DNA from: Flavobacteriales bacterium
GTDB lineage: Bacteria > Bacteroidota > Bacteroidia > Flavobacteriales_F > PHOS-HE28
DNA: 64,000 nucleotides
NCBI GenBank assembly: GCA_016721825.1
Contig: JADKHI010000004.1
Location: forward strand, 124,001 to 188,000
Direction of reading: 5' to 3'
The position numbers were made by a program, and so were the translations under genes. The notes beneath the pieces are model-generated. The model worked only from the letters and a program-made list of their open reading frames with translations, was not told the origin of the DNA and searched no databases. Every line of letters begins with the position of its first letter. Position 1 is the stretch's first letter. Positions 24,960 through 33,506 of this stretch are shown piece by piece.

Positions 24960-25006
24960 GCTGTCAGCGCCGAGCACCTGACGGGCATCACCAGAACAGC
25001 CCAAGC

Positions 25007-25456
25007 ATGGCCCGATCCAAAGCCACATTCGACAAGCGCGAGAAGGAAAAGCAACGCCTGAAAAAGCGCGAGGACAAGCAGCTCAAGAAGGACGAGCGCA
25101 AGGCGAATGCGGGAACGGCGAGCTTTGAGAGCATGATCGCCTACGTGGACGAGAACGGCCAGCTGACCAGCACGCCCCCCGATCCATCCAAGCGTAAGGA
25201 GATCGACGCAGAGAGCATCGAGCTCGGTGTCCCCAAGAAGGTGGCCGAGGAGATCCCTGCGGAGCGCATCGGTCGGGTGGATTTCTTCGACAGTTCCAAA
25301 GGCTTCGGCTTCATCAAGGAGGCCGGCACACAGGAGCGTTTCTTCGTGCACGTGAGCGGCCTGATGGAGGAGATCGGCGAGAACGACAAGGTCTCCTTCG
25401 AAGTGGAGCGCGGCATGAAAGGCATGAACGCCGTGCGCGTGAAGAAGGCCGTGTAA
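25007..25456 (+). CDS. Cold-shock-domain protein with basic N-terminal extension
   Basis: A 149-residue RNA-binding protein. Residues 1-33 are extremely basic (KREKEKQRLKKREDKQLKKDERK). The cold-shock domain occupies about 86-149, with RNP1 KGFGFI at 98-103 and RNP2 FFVHVS at 112-117. Proteins of this layout are common in Bacteroidota and probably act as RNA chaperones. The start ATG is preceded by a long leader with a hairpin. It converges with cvpA 22 bp downstream. Confidence 0.9.
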   Translation: MARSKATFDKREKEKQRLKKREDKQLKKDERKANAGTASFESMIAYVDENGQLTSTPPDPSKRKEIDAESIELGVPKKVAEEIPAERIGRVDFFDSSKGFGFIKEAGTQERFFVHVSGLMEEIGENDKVSFEVERGMKGMNAVRVKKAV

Positions 25457-25478
25457 GGCCTGCAACTCTTCGTGCCCC

Positions 25479-26006
25479 TCAGTCCTCGGTGGCCGCTTTC
25501 ATTTCCTGCTGAACACGGTCCACGGCTTTGCGGACCCATTTCGTTTCGCCCAGAGCGGGAACGATCATGGGCGCGAAGGCCCTGATCGGGCTGTAAAGCG
25601 ACGATCCTTCGCGGGTCGCCTTGTCGGGCGTCCAGGTGGCGGCTTCTTTGGCGAAAAGGATGTTGAGCAGCACGCTAAGCACGAAAGCCTTCCGCAGCAC
25701 TCCGAAGAGCACACCCGCCAGCTTGTTGGGCAGGCTGAGCTGCGCGGCATCGATCGCGGTTGTCAACGCACGTCCCAGCAGGTGGACGCCAGCCAGCACG
25801 ATGAGGAATGTGACCAGGAACGCGAGCAAGGTCTGCTCGGGGTCCAGGCCGATCCAACCGGCGAACCGATCGCTGAGGTGAATGGCCGCCCAGATACCCG
25901 CCACCCAGGCCACCAACGCAGCCACCTCACGGATGAAGCCATGCGTAAAGCCCTGTAAGGCCGCAAAGGCCAGAAGGATGAGCAGTGTCCAGTCGAGCCA
26001 GTTCAT
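25479..26006 (-). CDS. CvpA-family membrane protein
   Basis: A 175-residue inner-membrane protein with four hydrophobic segments and the CvpA family hallmarks: NWLDWTLLILLAFAALQGFT at the start, then GFIREVAALVAWVAG. The family was named for colicin V production in E. coli; the biochemical role is unclear. The frame remains open upstream, but the 21 codons before this ATG read through a GTGAAGATGTGAA-type word and lack CvpA similarity. Convergent with the cold-shock gene. Confidence 0.85.
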   Translation of the reverse strand: MNWLDWTLLILLAFAALQGFTHGFIREVAALVAWVAGIWAAIHLSDRFAGWIGLDPEQTLLAFLVTFLIVLAGVHLLGRALTTAIDAAQLSLPNKLAGVLFGVLRKAFVLSVLLNILFAKEAATWTPDKATREGSSLYSPIRAFAPMIVPALGETKWVRKAVDRVQQEMKAATED

Positions 26007-26119
26007 GTTCTGATCGTGCAAATGAGGGAATGTGAAGATGTGAAATTGGTGCGACGCATCTTTGCCCACCGGCCGAACCCTTCCTTTCCGTATTCTCCCC
26101 TTCCCACATTCCCTTCGCC

Positions 26120-26449
26120 TTGGACCTTACGTTCGAAAAACGCTGGCGCGATCTGCTGAAGACCTTGGAGCAACGCTTCGCGGGTCCTGTTGACCTGAAT
26201 GGCATCATCTTCCTGGTAGGCGTTCAGGAGCTGGGGCAGCATGCGCGCGAGTTCAAGAAGGACGAGAAGGTGGCACTGATGCACATCGCCATCTGCGTGC
26301 TACTGGCGCCCTATGGCTACTACAAGGAACTGGGCCGCGATGCTGATGGTTGGCCGCACTTCGAGCGGGTTAAGGACTTGCCGCCGCTCAACGAAAAGGA
26401 ACAGGAGCGCTTGATGAAGGAGGCGGTGCTGGACTATTTCGAGAAATAA
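26120..26449 (+). CDS. Conserved hypothetical protein, 109 aa
   Basis: A 109-residue soluble protein starting with TTG, the only start giving the complete domain LTFEKRWRDLLKTLE. Recognisable conserved blocks are FLVGVQELGQ (about 31-40), KDEKVALMHIA and LLAPYGYY...DADGWPHF. I recall this as a Bacteroidota-restricted family of unknown function. No signal peptide or membrane helix. It is divergent from cvpA across a 113-bp spacer. Confidence 0.75.
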   Translation: MDLTFEKRWRDLLKTLEQRFAGPVDLNGIIFLVGVQELGQHAREFKKDEKVALMHIAICVLLAPYGYYKELGRDADGWPHFERVKDLPPLNEKEQERLMKEAVLDYFEK

Positions 26450-26459
26450 GCCCTCGCAC

Positions 26460-26530
26460 GTTGTTCGTGCACCAGTGTTCGTGGCCGAGCGCCGACCCTG
26501 CGGGCGACCTACGGACAACGAACAACCGAC
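26460..26530. repeat. ACAACGAACAAC-type word with inverted repeat
   Basis: GTTGTTCGT at 26460-26468 is the reverse complement of ACGAACAAC at 26518-26526, which sits in ACAACGAACAACCGACAACG. It lies between convergent genes, where either a terminator-like structure or a dispersed low-complexity word would be tolerated. Confidence 0.4.
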
Positions 26531-26539
26531 AACGAGGCG

Positions 26540-26920
26540 CTACGGCGTGACCGGCACGAGCGTAACGGTCTCGTTGTTGGTCTCCTCCTCGAGGATCTTG
26601 ATGATGCCCTGACCGACCATGGTGTCCTTGAAGCTCACGATGTCCATGACCGCGAAGCCGGCCTGACCTTGCTTGTAAAAGTCGGTGTAGTCGAACGAAG
26701 CTTGACCTGCGGCATCCGTCATTTTCTCCTGCGTCAGGCGGGAGGGGTCGCCCTCAGGAAGCGTCGGATTCGCGTACAGCTTCACGTAGGCCTCCGGAAT
26801 GGGCGCACCGCTTTCATCCTGGATGGTGATGATGGCCGTGGTGGGCTTTTCCTTGTTGCAGGCTGCGAAGAGCGCAGCGGTCACCACCAGGGTAAGCAGG
26901 CGGAAGGAGCTGAGGCGCAT
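26540..26920 (-). CDS. Small lipoprotein with beta-sandwich-like domain
   Basis: A 126-residue predicted lipoprotein. The signal and lipobox (ALFAAC) place the lipidated Cys at about residue 21. The mature part begins with TTAIITIQDESGAPIPEAYVKLY, the pattern of carboxypeptidase-regulatory or Ig-like beta domains found in many Bacteroidota surface proteins. Function unknown. It is divergent from the cyclophilin gene, whose promoter lies just beyond its start. Confidence 0.7.
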   Translation of the reverse strand: MRLSSFRLLTLVVTAALFAACNKEKPTTAIITIQDESGAPIPEAYVKLYANPTLPEGDPSRLTQEKMTDAAGQASFDYTDFYKQGQAGFAVMDIVSFKDTMVGQGIIKILEEETNNETVTLVPVTP

Positions 26921-26936
26921 CGGTCGGATGGTTGGT

Positions 26937-26944
26937 TACTTTTG
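26937..26944 (+). promoter_or_regulatory. Promoter -7 element for cyclophilin-pheS
   Basis: TACTTTTG is a perfect TAnnTTTG match, 49 bp before the ATG at 26994, in the divergent spacer with the lipoprotein gene. Confidence 0.55.
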
Positions 26945-26993
26945 GCAGCCTTGTTGCAAGGCCGACAGGACTTCAAATGTAACAAAGCCCCAG

Positions 26994-27695
26994 ATGAACG
27001 CGCAACGCACCCTTGTCACGCTCACCACCACACTGGCATTCCTGAGCCTCCCACTGCTGACCTCGGCCCAAAAAGGTTCCGAGAAGCGGAGCCGGGTGGA
27101 GATCCGGACCGAGTTAGGCACCATGGTCGTGGAACTGTACAACGAAACGCCCCAGCACCGTGATAATTTCCTCAAGCTGGTGAAGGAGCACACTTACGAC
27201 AGCCTCCTGTGGCACCGGGTGATCCCGCAGTTCATGGTGCAGGGCGGCGACCCCGACAGCAAGCGCGCCAAGCCCGGCCAGCCGCTGGGTAGCGGAGGCC
27301 CCGGCTACACCATCCCGGCGGAGATCAACAAGGCCTTCATCCACAAGAAGGGCGTGCTTTCGGCTGCCCGGCAGGGTGATCAGGTGAATCCCCTGAAAGC
27401 CAGCAGCGGCAGCCAGTTCTACCTGGTACAGGGCAAGAGCTACACCGCTGCGGAACTCGACATGCTGGTGAAACGCAAGCAGTCCATGGCCCCGGGCAAG
27501 GACTTCTCCTACACGCCGGAACAGATCGAAGCCTACACCAAGGTCGGCGGCACGCCCCACCTGGATGGCGAATACACCGTGTTCGGTGAAGTGGTCGAGG
27601 GGCTTGATGTGATCGACAAGATCGCCGCTGTTCCCACCGCCCCCGGCGACCGTCCGGTGCAGGACGTGCACATGTGGATGAAGGTGGTGAAATGA
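26994..27695 (+). CDS. Exported cyclophilin-type peptidyl-prolyl isomerase
   Basis: A 233-residue cyclophilin with an N-terminal signal peptide (residues 1-25, ending TSAQ), so it likely acts outside the cytoplasm in protein folding. The core is plain: IRTELGTMVVELYNETPQH, then LWHRVIPQFMVQGGDP and, near the end, YTVFGEVVEGLDVID. An insertion (about residues 130-175, lysine/tyrosine-rich) is typical of Bacteroidota homologues. The ATG at 26994 is chosen because it begins the signal peptide. Its stop overlaps the pheS start by 4 bp. Confidence 0.9.
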   Translation: MNAQRTLVTLTTTLAFLSLPLLTSAQKGSEKRSRVEIRTELGTMVVELYNETPQHRDNFLKLVKEHTYDSLLWHRVIPQFMVQGGDPDSKRAKPGQPLGSGGPGYTIPAEINKAFIHKKGVLSAARQGDQVNPLKASSGSQFYLVQGKSYTAAELDMLVKRKQSMAPGKDFSYTPEQIEAYTKVGGTPHLDGEYTVFGEVVEGLDVIDKIAAVPTAPGDRPVQDVHMWMKVVK

Positions 27696-28729
27696 GCCTG
27701 ACCGAACGCATCGCGGCCCTCGAAGAAGAGGTTCGCACCGCAGCTGCCCGCACCGCTGACGAAGTGGAGCGCTTCCGCGTGGCCATGCTGGGCCGCAACG
27801 GCTCCGTAACAGCCCTGTTCGAGGACTTCAAGCAGGTGGCCTCCGATGAGAAGCGCGCCCTAGGGCAACGCCTCAATCAGCTGAAGCAGAGTGCTCAAGC
27901 CCGCTGGGAGGAGTTGAAGGAGAACAGCGGCACAGGCTCCACGGCTGCGATGGATGCAGGCGACCCGACCCGTCCGGCCGCGATCGATGCTGCTGGCTCT
28001 CTGCATCCTATCACCGTGGTGCGTCAGCGCATCGTGGACACCTTCGCCCGCATCGGCTTCACCGTGAGCCAGGGTCCGGAGGTCGAGGACGACCACCACA
28101 ACTTCAGCGCGCTCAACTTTCCGCCCGACCACCCGGCGCGCGATATGCAGGACACCTTCTTCGTGCAAGGCGAAGGACAGTTCGCGCTACGCACGCACAC
28201 CAGCAGCGTGCAGGTGCGCGTTATGGAAGGCTCCAAGCCACCCATTCGCACGATCAGCCCAGGACGCGTGTACCGCAACGAAGCCATCAGCGCCCGTGCC
28301 CACTGCATGTTCCACCAAGTGGAAGGGCTTTACGTGGACAAGGGCGTGAGCTTCGCGGAGCTCAAAGGCACGCTCGACTATTTCGCCAAGACGATGTTCG
28401 GCCCGGACGTGAGCATCCGCATGCGCCCGAGCTACTTCCCCTTCACCGAACCCAGCGCTGAGGTGGACATGAGCTGCTCCATCTGCGGTGGTAGTGGCTG
28501 TACGGTGTGCAAGCACAGCGGCTGGGTGGAGATCATGGGCTGCGGCATGGTGGACCCGGCGGTTCTCAGCAACTGCACCATCGATCCCGAGGTTTACAGC
28601 GGCTTTGCGTTCGGCATGGGCGTAGAGCGCATCGCCCAACTGCTGTACCGCGTGCCCGACCTGCGCCTGTACTGGGAGAACGACGTGCGTTTCCTGGAAC
28701 AGTTCAGCGCGGACGCGTTCCGAAGCTGA
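27692..28729 (+). CDS. pheS: Phenylalanine--tRNA ligase alpha subunit
   Basis: A 345-residue class II aminoacyl-tRNA synthetase subunit. After an N-terminal coiled coil comes the catalytic core with motif 2 at GRVYRNEAISARAHCMFHQVEG and motif 3 near the end at GFAFGMGVERIAQLLY. The loop CSICGGSGCTVCKHSGW has four cysteines, seen in many bacterial PheS. The ATG at 27692 forms an ATGA overlap with the cyclophilin gene. No pheT lies in the window, which is common in Bacteroidota. Confidence 0.96.
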   Translation: MSLTERIAALEEEVRTAAARTADEVERFRVAMLGRNGSVTALFEDFKQVASDEKRALGQRLNQLKQSAQARWEELKENSGTGSTAAMDAGDPTRPAAIDAAGSLHPITVVRQRIVDTFARIGFTVSQGPEVEDDHHNFSALNFPPDHPARDMQDTFFVQGEGQFALRTHTSSVQVRVMEGSKPPIRTISPGRVYRNEAISARAHCMFHQVEGLYVDKGVSFAELKGTLDYFAKTMFGPDVSIRMRPSYFPFTEPSAEVDMSCSICGGSGCTVCKHSGWVEIMGCGMVDPAVLSNCTIDPEVYSGFAFGMGVERIAQLLYRVPDLRLYWENDVRFLEQFSADAFRS

Positions 28730-28737
28730 GCAGCTTG

Positions 28738-28762
28738 GCCGCAGAGGCGCAATGACGCAGAG
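28738..28762. repeat. Second copy of the CCTCTGCG-type word
   Basis: The spacer after pheS contains GCCGCAGAGGCGC followed by AATGACGCAGAG. Its reverse complement shares the core TTGCGCCTCTnCG with the tract at 58-82. Confidence 0.55.
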
Positions 28763-28765
28763 CGG

Positions 28766-30067
28766 ATGAGCACTAACATGGATCCCTCCTCGTCCCCCAC
28801 GCCACCGCTTAAGGCGCTCACCACAGACGTCTACATCATCGGTGGCGGACCTGGGGGCTGTGCGGCCGCATTGCAACTCGCGAAGCACGGCATCCGAAGC
28901 ACGCTGATCGAAAGGGCGATGTTCCCGCGTGACAAGGTCTGTGGCGACGCGCTCAGTGGCAAGGTGATGCGGACGTTGGAGCGGCTCGACCCAGCTTTGG
29001 CCGCTCGTGTGAACGCCGATGCCCACCGCATGCCCAGCTGGGGCGTCACCTTCGTGGCCCCGGGCGGCAAGGCTTTGCGTGTCCCCTTCAGCCGCGAGAC
29101 CGGTATCGGCGAAGCTCCCGGTGCCATCCTGCCCCGCTTGGACTTCGACGCCATCCTCTTCGATGCGGTGAAGCGCAATGAGCACGTGCAAGTGTTGGAA
29201 GGTGTGCAAGCCAAGAACTACGAGCGCACCGAAAAAGGTTGGCGCATTTCCCTGGTCGGCAACAACCTGCCAACTGCCACGGCGAACTGCCAACTGATCC
29301 TCGCTGCCGACGGCGCCAACAGTGCCTTCGCGCGCCACGTGGCCGGCCTGCCCATGGAGCCGAAACACCACGCTGCAGGTGTCCGTGCCTATTACCGGGG
29401 CATTCACGGCCTCGACCCGCAGGGGTTCATCGAACTGCATTTCCTGAAAGAGCTGGTGCCCGGCTACCTCTGGATCTTCCCGCTCCCGGACGGGCGTGCT
29501 AACGTGGGCCTCGGTCTGCGCAGCGACCATGTGCGTGAGCGCCGCCTGGACCTGAAGGCCGAACTACTTCGCCTCGTGAGCTCCCACCCAACGCTGAGGG
29601 GGCGCTTCGCTCACGCGGAACTGGAAGGTTCGGTGCAGGGCTTGGGGCTCCCACTGGCCAGCAAGAGACATCCGCTAAGTGGCGAGGGCTATCTGTTGAT
29701 CGGTGATGCCGGTCACTTGATCGACCCCTTCACAGGCGAAGGCATCAGCCACGCCATGATCAGCGGAGTGCATGCGGCGGATGTGGCGAACGAAGCCTTG
29801 AAGGCCGCGCGTACCGATGCCCCTTTCCTGAAGTCCTACGATGAGCGCGTGTGGAAGCGTTTGGGCAAGGAGCTCACCATCAGCACACGGCTCCAGCAGC
29901 TGGCCCACCAAGCCTGGCTCTTCGACTTCGTGGTGGAACGGGCCACCAAGAACCCCGCGCTGGCCGACACCATCAGCAGCATGTTCACCGACCTGGACCT
30001 ACGCGAACGGCTCAAGAAGCCCGGCTTCTACATGGACTTGGTGCTGGGCCGGAAGGTCAAGGGCTGA
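28766..30067 (+). CDS. Geranylgeranyl-reductase-family FAD oxidoreductase
   Basis: A 433-residue flavoprotein. The FAD Rossmann motif is IIGGGPGGCAAALQLA (24-39), followed by the family signature FPRDKVCGDAL and the second FAD motif GDAGHLIDPFTGEGI. Members reduce isoprenoid or other hydrophobic substrates, such as menaquinone or lipid side chains. The exact substrate is unknown. The ATG at 28766 or the one at 28778 may be used. The 3' end overlaps the convergent gene by 11 bp. Confidence 0.85.
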   Translation: MSTNMDPSSSPTPPLKALTTDVYIIGGGPGGCAAALQLAKHGIRSTLIERAMFPRDKVCGDALSGKVMRTLERLDPALAARVNADAHRMPSWGVTFVAPGGKALRVPFSRETGIGEAPGAILPRLDFDAILFDAVKRNEHVQVLEGVQAKNYERTEKGWRISLVGNNLPTATANCQLILAADGANSAFARHVAGLPMEPKHHAAGVRAYYRGIHGLDPQGFIELHFLKELVPGYLWIFPLPDGRANVGLGLRSDHVRERRLDLKAELLRLVSSHPTLRGRFAHAELEGSVQGLGLPLASKRHPLSGEGYLLIGDAGHLIDPFTGEGISHAMISGVHAADVANEALKAARTDAPFLKSYDERVWKRLGKELTISTRLQQLAHQAWLFDFVVERATKNPALADTISSMFTDLDLRERLKKPGFYMDLVLGRKVKG

Positions 30068-31742
30068 CCCAACGGGCGATCCTGCGCTCCCCGTTCACAT
30101 CGAGCACGGCGAGGTAGGTGCCCGCCCGCCAACCGGGCGTATCCACGCGGACGGCCGAAGGGCCCTGTGCCAATGAGACCTGCAGTTCGAGGAGGCTTCG
30201 GCCCATTGCATCGAAGCACCGCAGTGTGCCCTGTTCCTCGGTGCGCGAAGCGATCTGGAACTGCACCGCGTTCGGCAGCACCGTGGCCGTGAGGTCGGTG
30301 AGTTGCTCTTCGGGCAATTGTACCAGGATGATCTTCTGGCGGTCCGCTTCGCTCAAGCCTTCCAAGTCCACCGTACCACCATCCATGGTGATCACCCACT
30401 TCATGTCCCCGGCATGACTGGCGCCATTGAACACCTTCGAGCCGGGCGCGAAGCGGATGCGTGCGCCGGGGCCCAGCCGGGTATGCAGGTCCTCGCGACC
30501 CGTGACCCCGGGGCCTTCCTTCAACACCACCATGCCGTGCATCACCAGTTCGCCACCGCTGCCGATCACCACATCACTGCCCGCCAGCAACGCCAGCATG
30601 CCGCGGTTGCCTTCACCGTAGTGCAGCGTTGCGCCCGCAGCCACCTCCAGCGTGCTGCCGCGATGGAACATGAAGCACGACCGGGCCCCCTCGAACCCCA
30701 GGTGGCCGTCCTGGTGAACGTAGCGGTCCCCATCGCCCCAGAACAGTTCCACGATCTGCCAGGCGAGACAGACGTCAGCGCCGTTGTTCACCACGGTGAG
30801 CGTGTGGAAGATGCTGTCGTTGTTCAACACCGCACCGCCGCGCAACTGGGTGTACGGCTGAAGGTTGAAGCCGGTGTAGGGTTCGAGGGTGAGCGTGACC
30901 GCGGTGGGTTGTGCCACGTTCGGCAGCGGCGTCACATCGAAATAGCTGACATGTGCCGGTGACGGGTAGGTGGTGTCCTCGTACATCACCAGGAAGTTGG
31001 AGCCGCTCATAGGCCATAAGTTGAAGCTGGATGGTCCGGTCTGGAACTGGGGCAGATCCGCTTCCACGAGTTGGTCCAAGTTCCCTTGCAGTAAAAGGTC
31101 CTCGGCCGAAGGCCAGAGCAAACGGAACTGTTGCCCCGGGCCCGGAGAGGCCAGCGTGAACTTCAGCACAAGCTCCCGCAGCGCATTGTCCGCAAAGCCC
31201 TCCGTCGGGACACAGAGGGAGAACGGTGACCCGAACTGGCTGGACCCATAGCTCGATTGATACCAGCGCAGGTCGCTTCCTGTCCCAATGCTGTCCGGGA
31301 TGCGCACAGCCACGCGGATGCCGGTGCAAAGTCCTTCGGTGCATGCCGTGCCCGCGTCGAGGATCGTTCCGGACAAGGGGAACCCATCGACCGCGAAAGC
31401 ATATTGATCATCGGCGACCAAGGGTATCGCGGTGGCTGAGTCCAGCAGCAGGCGCAGGAACACCGGTCTGGTGGCGTCCGCGTCATCAAAGTCGATGCGT
31501 GCCTCCACGTTCTGGCCCACCACGTGCGCCAGCTCCAGACAGGTCGTGCTGTCCACCGGTCCGTTCCAGGTATCGTCCAAGGTCTGGTACGCTTCCCAGT
31601 CGGCGTAGGTGAGCACGTTGACCGTGGTGTCCCAGGGACAGGTGCGCGTGACCGTGTCGGTGGCCAGGAATCCGGGTAAGGTGAGCTGCGCGCTGGCCGC
31701 AACGGGAAGCAACAGGAAGAGACTTGCGGAACGTAGCTTCAT
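30057..31742 (-). CDS. Secreted T9SS cargo protein
   Basis: A 561-residue exported protein: signal peptide at 1-19 (ASAQ), a large beta-rich region without recognised domain, then a stretch of short beta strands rich in Gly (GATLHYGEGNRGMLALLAGS) resembling right-handed beta-helix rungs. The last ~75 residues have the type A T9SS sorting pattern, ending GTYLAVLDVNGERRIARWVSP-like. It is therefore probably secreted and attached to the cell surface. Function unknown. A TATCTTCA -7-like element lies at 31759-31766 on the minus strand. Confidence 0.78.
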   Translation of the reverse strand: MKLRSASLFLLLPVAASAQLTLPGFLATDTVTRTCPWDTTVNVLTYADWEAYQTLDDTWNGPVDSTTCLELAHVVGQNVEARIDFDDADATRPVFLRLLLDSATAIPLVADDQYAFAVDGFPLSGTILDAGTACTEGLCTGIRVAVRIPDSIGTGSDLRWYQSSYGSSQFGSPFSLCVPTEGFADNALRELVLKFTLASPGPGQQFRLLWPSAEDLLLQGNLDQLVEADLPQFQTGPSSFNLWPMSGSNFLVMYEDTTYPSPAHVSYFDVTPLPNVAQPTAVTLTLEPYTGFNLQPYTQLRGGAVLNNDSIFHTLTVVNNGADVCLAWQIVELFWGDGDRYVHQDGHLGFEGARSCFMFHRGSTLEVAAGATLHYGEGNRGMLALLAGSDVVIGSGGELVMHGMVVLKEGPGVTGREDLHTRLGPGARIRFAPGSKVFNGASHAGDMKWVITMDGGTVDLEGLSEADRQKIILVQLPEEQLTDLTATVLPNAVQFQIASRTEEQGTLRCFDAMGRSLLELQVSLAQGPSAVRVDTPGWRAGTYLAVLDVNGERRIARWVSP

Positions 31743-31797
31743 GCGACCGGTGTTTCCATGAAGATAGGGCGAACGCTTGGGACGCTGCCTCGTGGGC

Positions 31798-32316
31798 TCA
31801 CACCATCCGCTTCCTCCGCCACACCATCACCGTCACGGCCGTACAGAGGCCAAGCACACCACCGGCATAGCCGAAGTTGTGCAGCCCACCCACAGCGATG
31901 AAAGCTGCAGGGTCCACCAGGCCTTCGGGCAGGTACCAGCCGTTCGGAACACTATCCAAGGACCAGCCATAGGCCAGGCCAACAAGCCCGCTCAGTATGG
32001 CGATGCCCAGTGTGATCCCCGTGGCGCGGATGATCTCCTTCCGCATGCGCACAGGATCCTTGTACATCAGGCCGAGGGGCGCGATGAACAAGGCCATCAA
32101 TAGCCCCACCCACCACGTGGCCAGGAAGCCGATCACCGCCACGGTGGGCCGGTGGCCGCCGAACCAGGCGGGCTTGAAGCCGAACTGATCGTACTTGAAG
32201 CGCGTGAAATACTCCGGTGCGATGGTGAAACTGAGCTGGTCATGGAGCGCTCCGTAGAGTCCTGCGATCAGCGGAACAAGGACCAAGGTGATCAGCAGGA
32301 CCGCTAAACACTTCAT
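31798..32316 (-). CDS. Four-helix membrane protein, conserved hypothetical
   Basis: A 172-residue protein with four membrane helices (residues about 4-22, 62-85, 101-120 and 145-163). The loop SFTIAPEYFTRFKYDQF and the phrase NGWYLPEGLVDP mark a conserved but unnamed family. It starts 6 bp after the methyltransferase gene stop on the same strand, so it is likely co-transcribed. The longer open frame upstream overlaps that gene and is rejected. Confidence 0.72.
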   Translation of the reverse strand: MKCLAVLLITLVLVPLIAGLYGALHDQLSFTIAPEYFTRFKYDQFGFKPAWFGGHRPTVAVIGFLATWWVGLLMALFIAPLGLMYKDPVRMRKEIIRATGITLGIAILSGLVGLAYGWSLDSVPNGWYLPEGLVDPAAFIAVGGLHNFGYAGGVLGLCTAVTVMVWRRKRMV

Positions 32317-32321
32317 GATGC

Positions 32322-33068
32322 CTATGCGGGCCGTTCGGCCACCATCAACCAGTTCCACGGGAAGGGTGCGCCCATCCATGCAGGGGGGTCCTGGAACACA
32401 CGGCTCCAGGGATATTCGAGCTTGTGGCTTTCCAGCACCTTCAGGCCGTGCATGGTCAGCACGTCCTCCAGCTCTTCCTTCAAGTAGTGCTTCGTGGCCA
32501 CGCCATCGATCATCACGATGCCCATGTCGATCGCGCTCATGTCGCGTGAAGCCTTCTGTTGCGCGACCTTGGGCGAATGGCCCTGCTCCAGGTTCCAGCG
32601 CACCAGCCGATACGTGGCGAACAAGGCGGATTCCAGGGCGGGCGTCACAAGCACCAAGTGGCCTCCGGGCTTCACGGCATCGAGCACATGCTGCACCATG
32701 CCCGCACGCTTCTCCGGCGCATGCATCAGCCAGGCATTGATGCAGAGCACCACATCCACCGGTTCGAAGGGCACGGGCTCCTCGGCAAGGTCGACGTGAT
32801 GGTAGCTCACGTTATGCAGGCCCGGATGGTCACGCTCGGCTACCGCGAGGCATTCGCTGGAGAAGTCCACCGCGTGAACCGTACCGAAATGGGAGGCCAG
32901 CATCTTCACGGTACGCCCGATGCCACAGCCCAGGTCGGCGGCCACCTTGTCCTTGCCGGCATACCGCCGGACGCTGCGCAGGATCAGGCCCTGGCGGTCG
33001 TTCGCGGGCACGTTGAACACGTCCTCATCGAAGGTCGCAGCTGTCCGGTCCCAGTCCTTTTCGTTCAT
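32322..33068 (-). CDS. Class I SAM-dependent methyltransferase
   Basis: A 248-residue methyltransferase. Motif I is AADLGCGIGRT (43-53), with the acidic residue ending strand 2 in VHAVDFSSE and motif III near VDVVLCINAWLMH. A C-terminal region with EYPWSRVF is not assignable. The target (small molecule or quinone) cannot be inferred. The minus-strand TACCTTCA at 33076-33083 is a plausible -7 element, placing the start at the first ATG. Confidence 0.85.
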   Translation of the reverse strand: MNEKDWDRTAATFDEDVFNVPANDRQGLILRSVRRYAGKDKVAADLGCGIGRTVKMLASHFGTVHAVDFSSECLAVAERDHPGLHNVSYHHVDLAEEPVPFEPVDVVLCINAWLMHAPEKRAGMVQHVLDAVKPGGHLVLVTPALESALFATYRLVRWNLEQGHSPKVAQQKASRDMSAIDMGIVMIDGVATKHYLKEELEDVLTMHGLKVLESHKLEYPWSRVFQDPPAWMGAPFPWNWLMVAERPA

Positions 33069-33116
33069 GCCAAATTGAAGGTAGCTCCTTGTTCGGGTAG
33101 CTCGGGAAGCTGGGGC

Positions 33117-33494
33117 TCAGCGCACCCTGACTACAAGCCCGTTATTCAGCAAGTAGCGGCGCTTCACCCTCAGTGCTCCACTTGTGTTCGCAACCCAAAC
33201 GGCACTGAGGTCATCGTCATCGTCGAAAGCAGCGCCTATCACTCGGCCTTCTTGATCACGCATCATGCTCGGCCGTCCCCACTTACCGAAATGAAGCAGG
33301 ATGTTGCGTTCTTCGCCCGGGTTGAGGGATTGCGAACTGGTGTCTATGCCCGATGGACCCGAGGACACCAATACTACAGTGACCGGAGCCGATGTCCGGT
33401 TCTCCACAAGGATCTGCTTCATTGGATCACAACCACCGAGCAATAGCGCAGCACTCAGGATGACCAGCGGGAATAGGGGCTTGTCCGGTGTCAT
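33117..33494 (-). CDS. Hypothetical lipoprotein, 125 aa
   Basis: A 125-residue predicted lipoprotein with signal and lipobox ALLLGGC (Cys near residue 22). The mature region includes a run of five aspartates (FDDDDDLSAVWVA) and ends in a basic strand VKRRYLLNNGLVVRVR. No family is recognised. It sits 12 bp downstream of pyk on the same strand, with a 48-bp gap to the next gene. Confidence 0.65.
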   Translation of the reverse strand: MTPDKPLFPLVILSAALLLGGCDPMKQILVENRTSAPVTVVLVSSGPSGIDTSSQSLNPGEERNILLHFGKWGRPSMMRDQEGRVIGAAFDDDDDLSAVWVANTSGALRVKRRYLLNNGLVVRVR

Positions 33495-33506
33495 TCCTAG
33501 GTCCGC

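Noticed and set aside
28187..29530. 447-codon minus-strand frame opposite pheS and the flavoprotein
   Set aside because: Spans the junction of two well-supported plus-strand genes, typical of GC-rich antisense frames.
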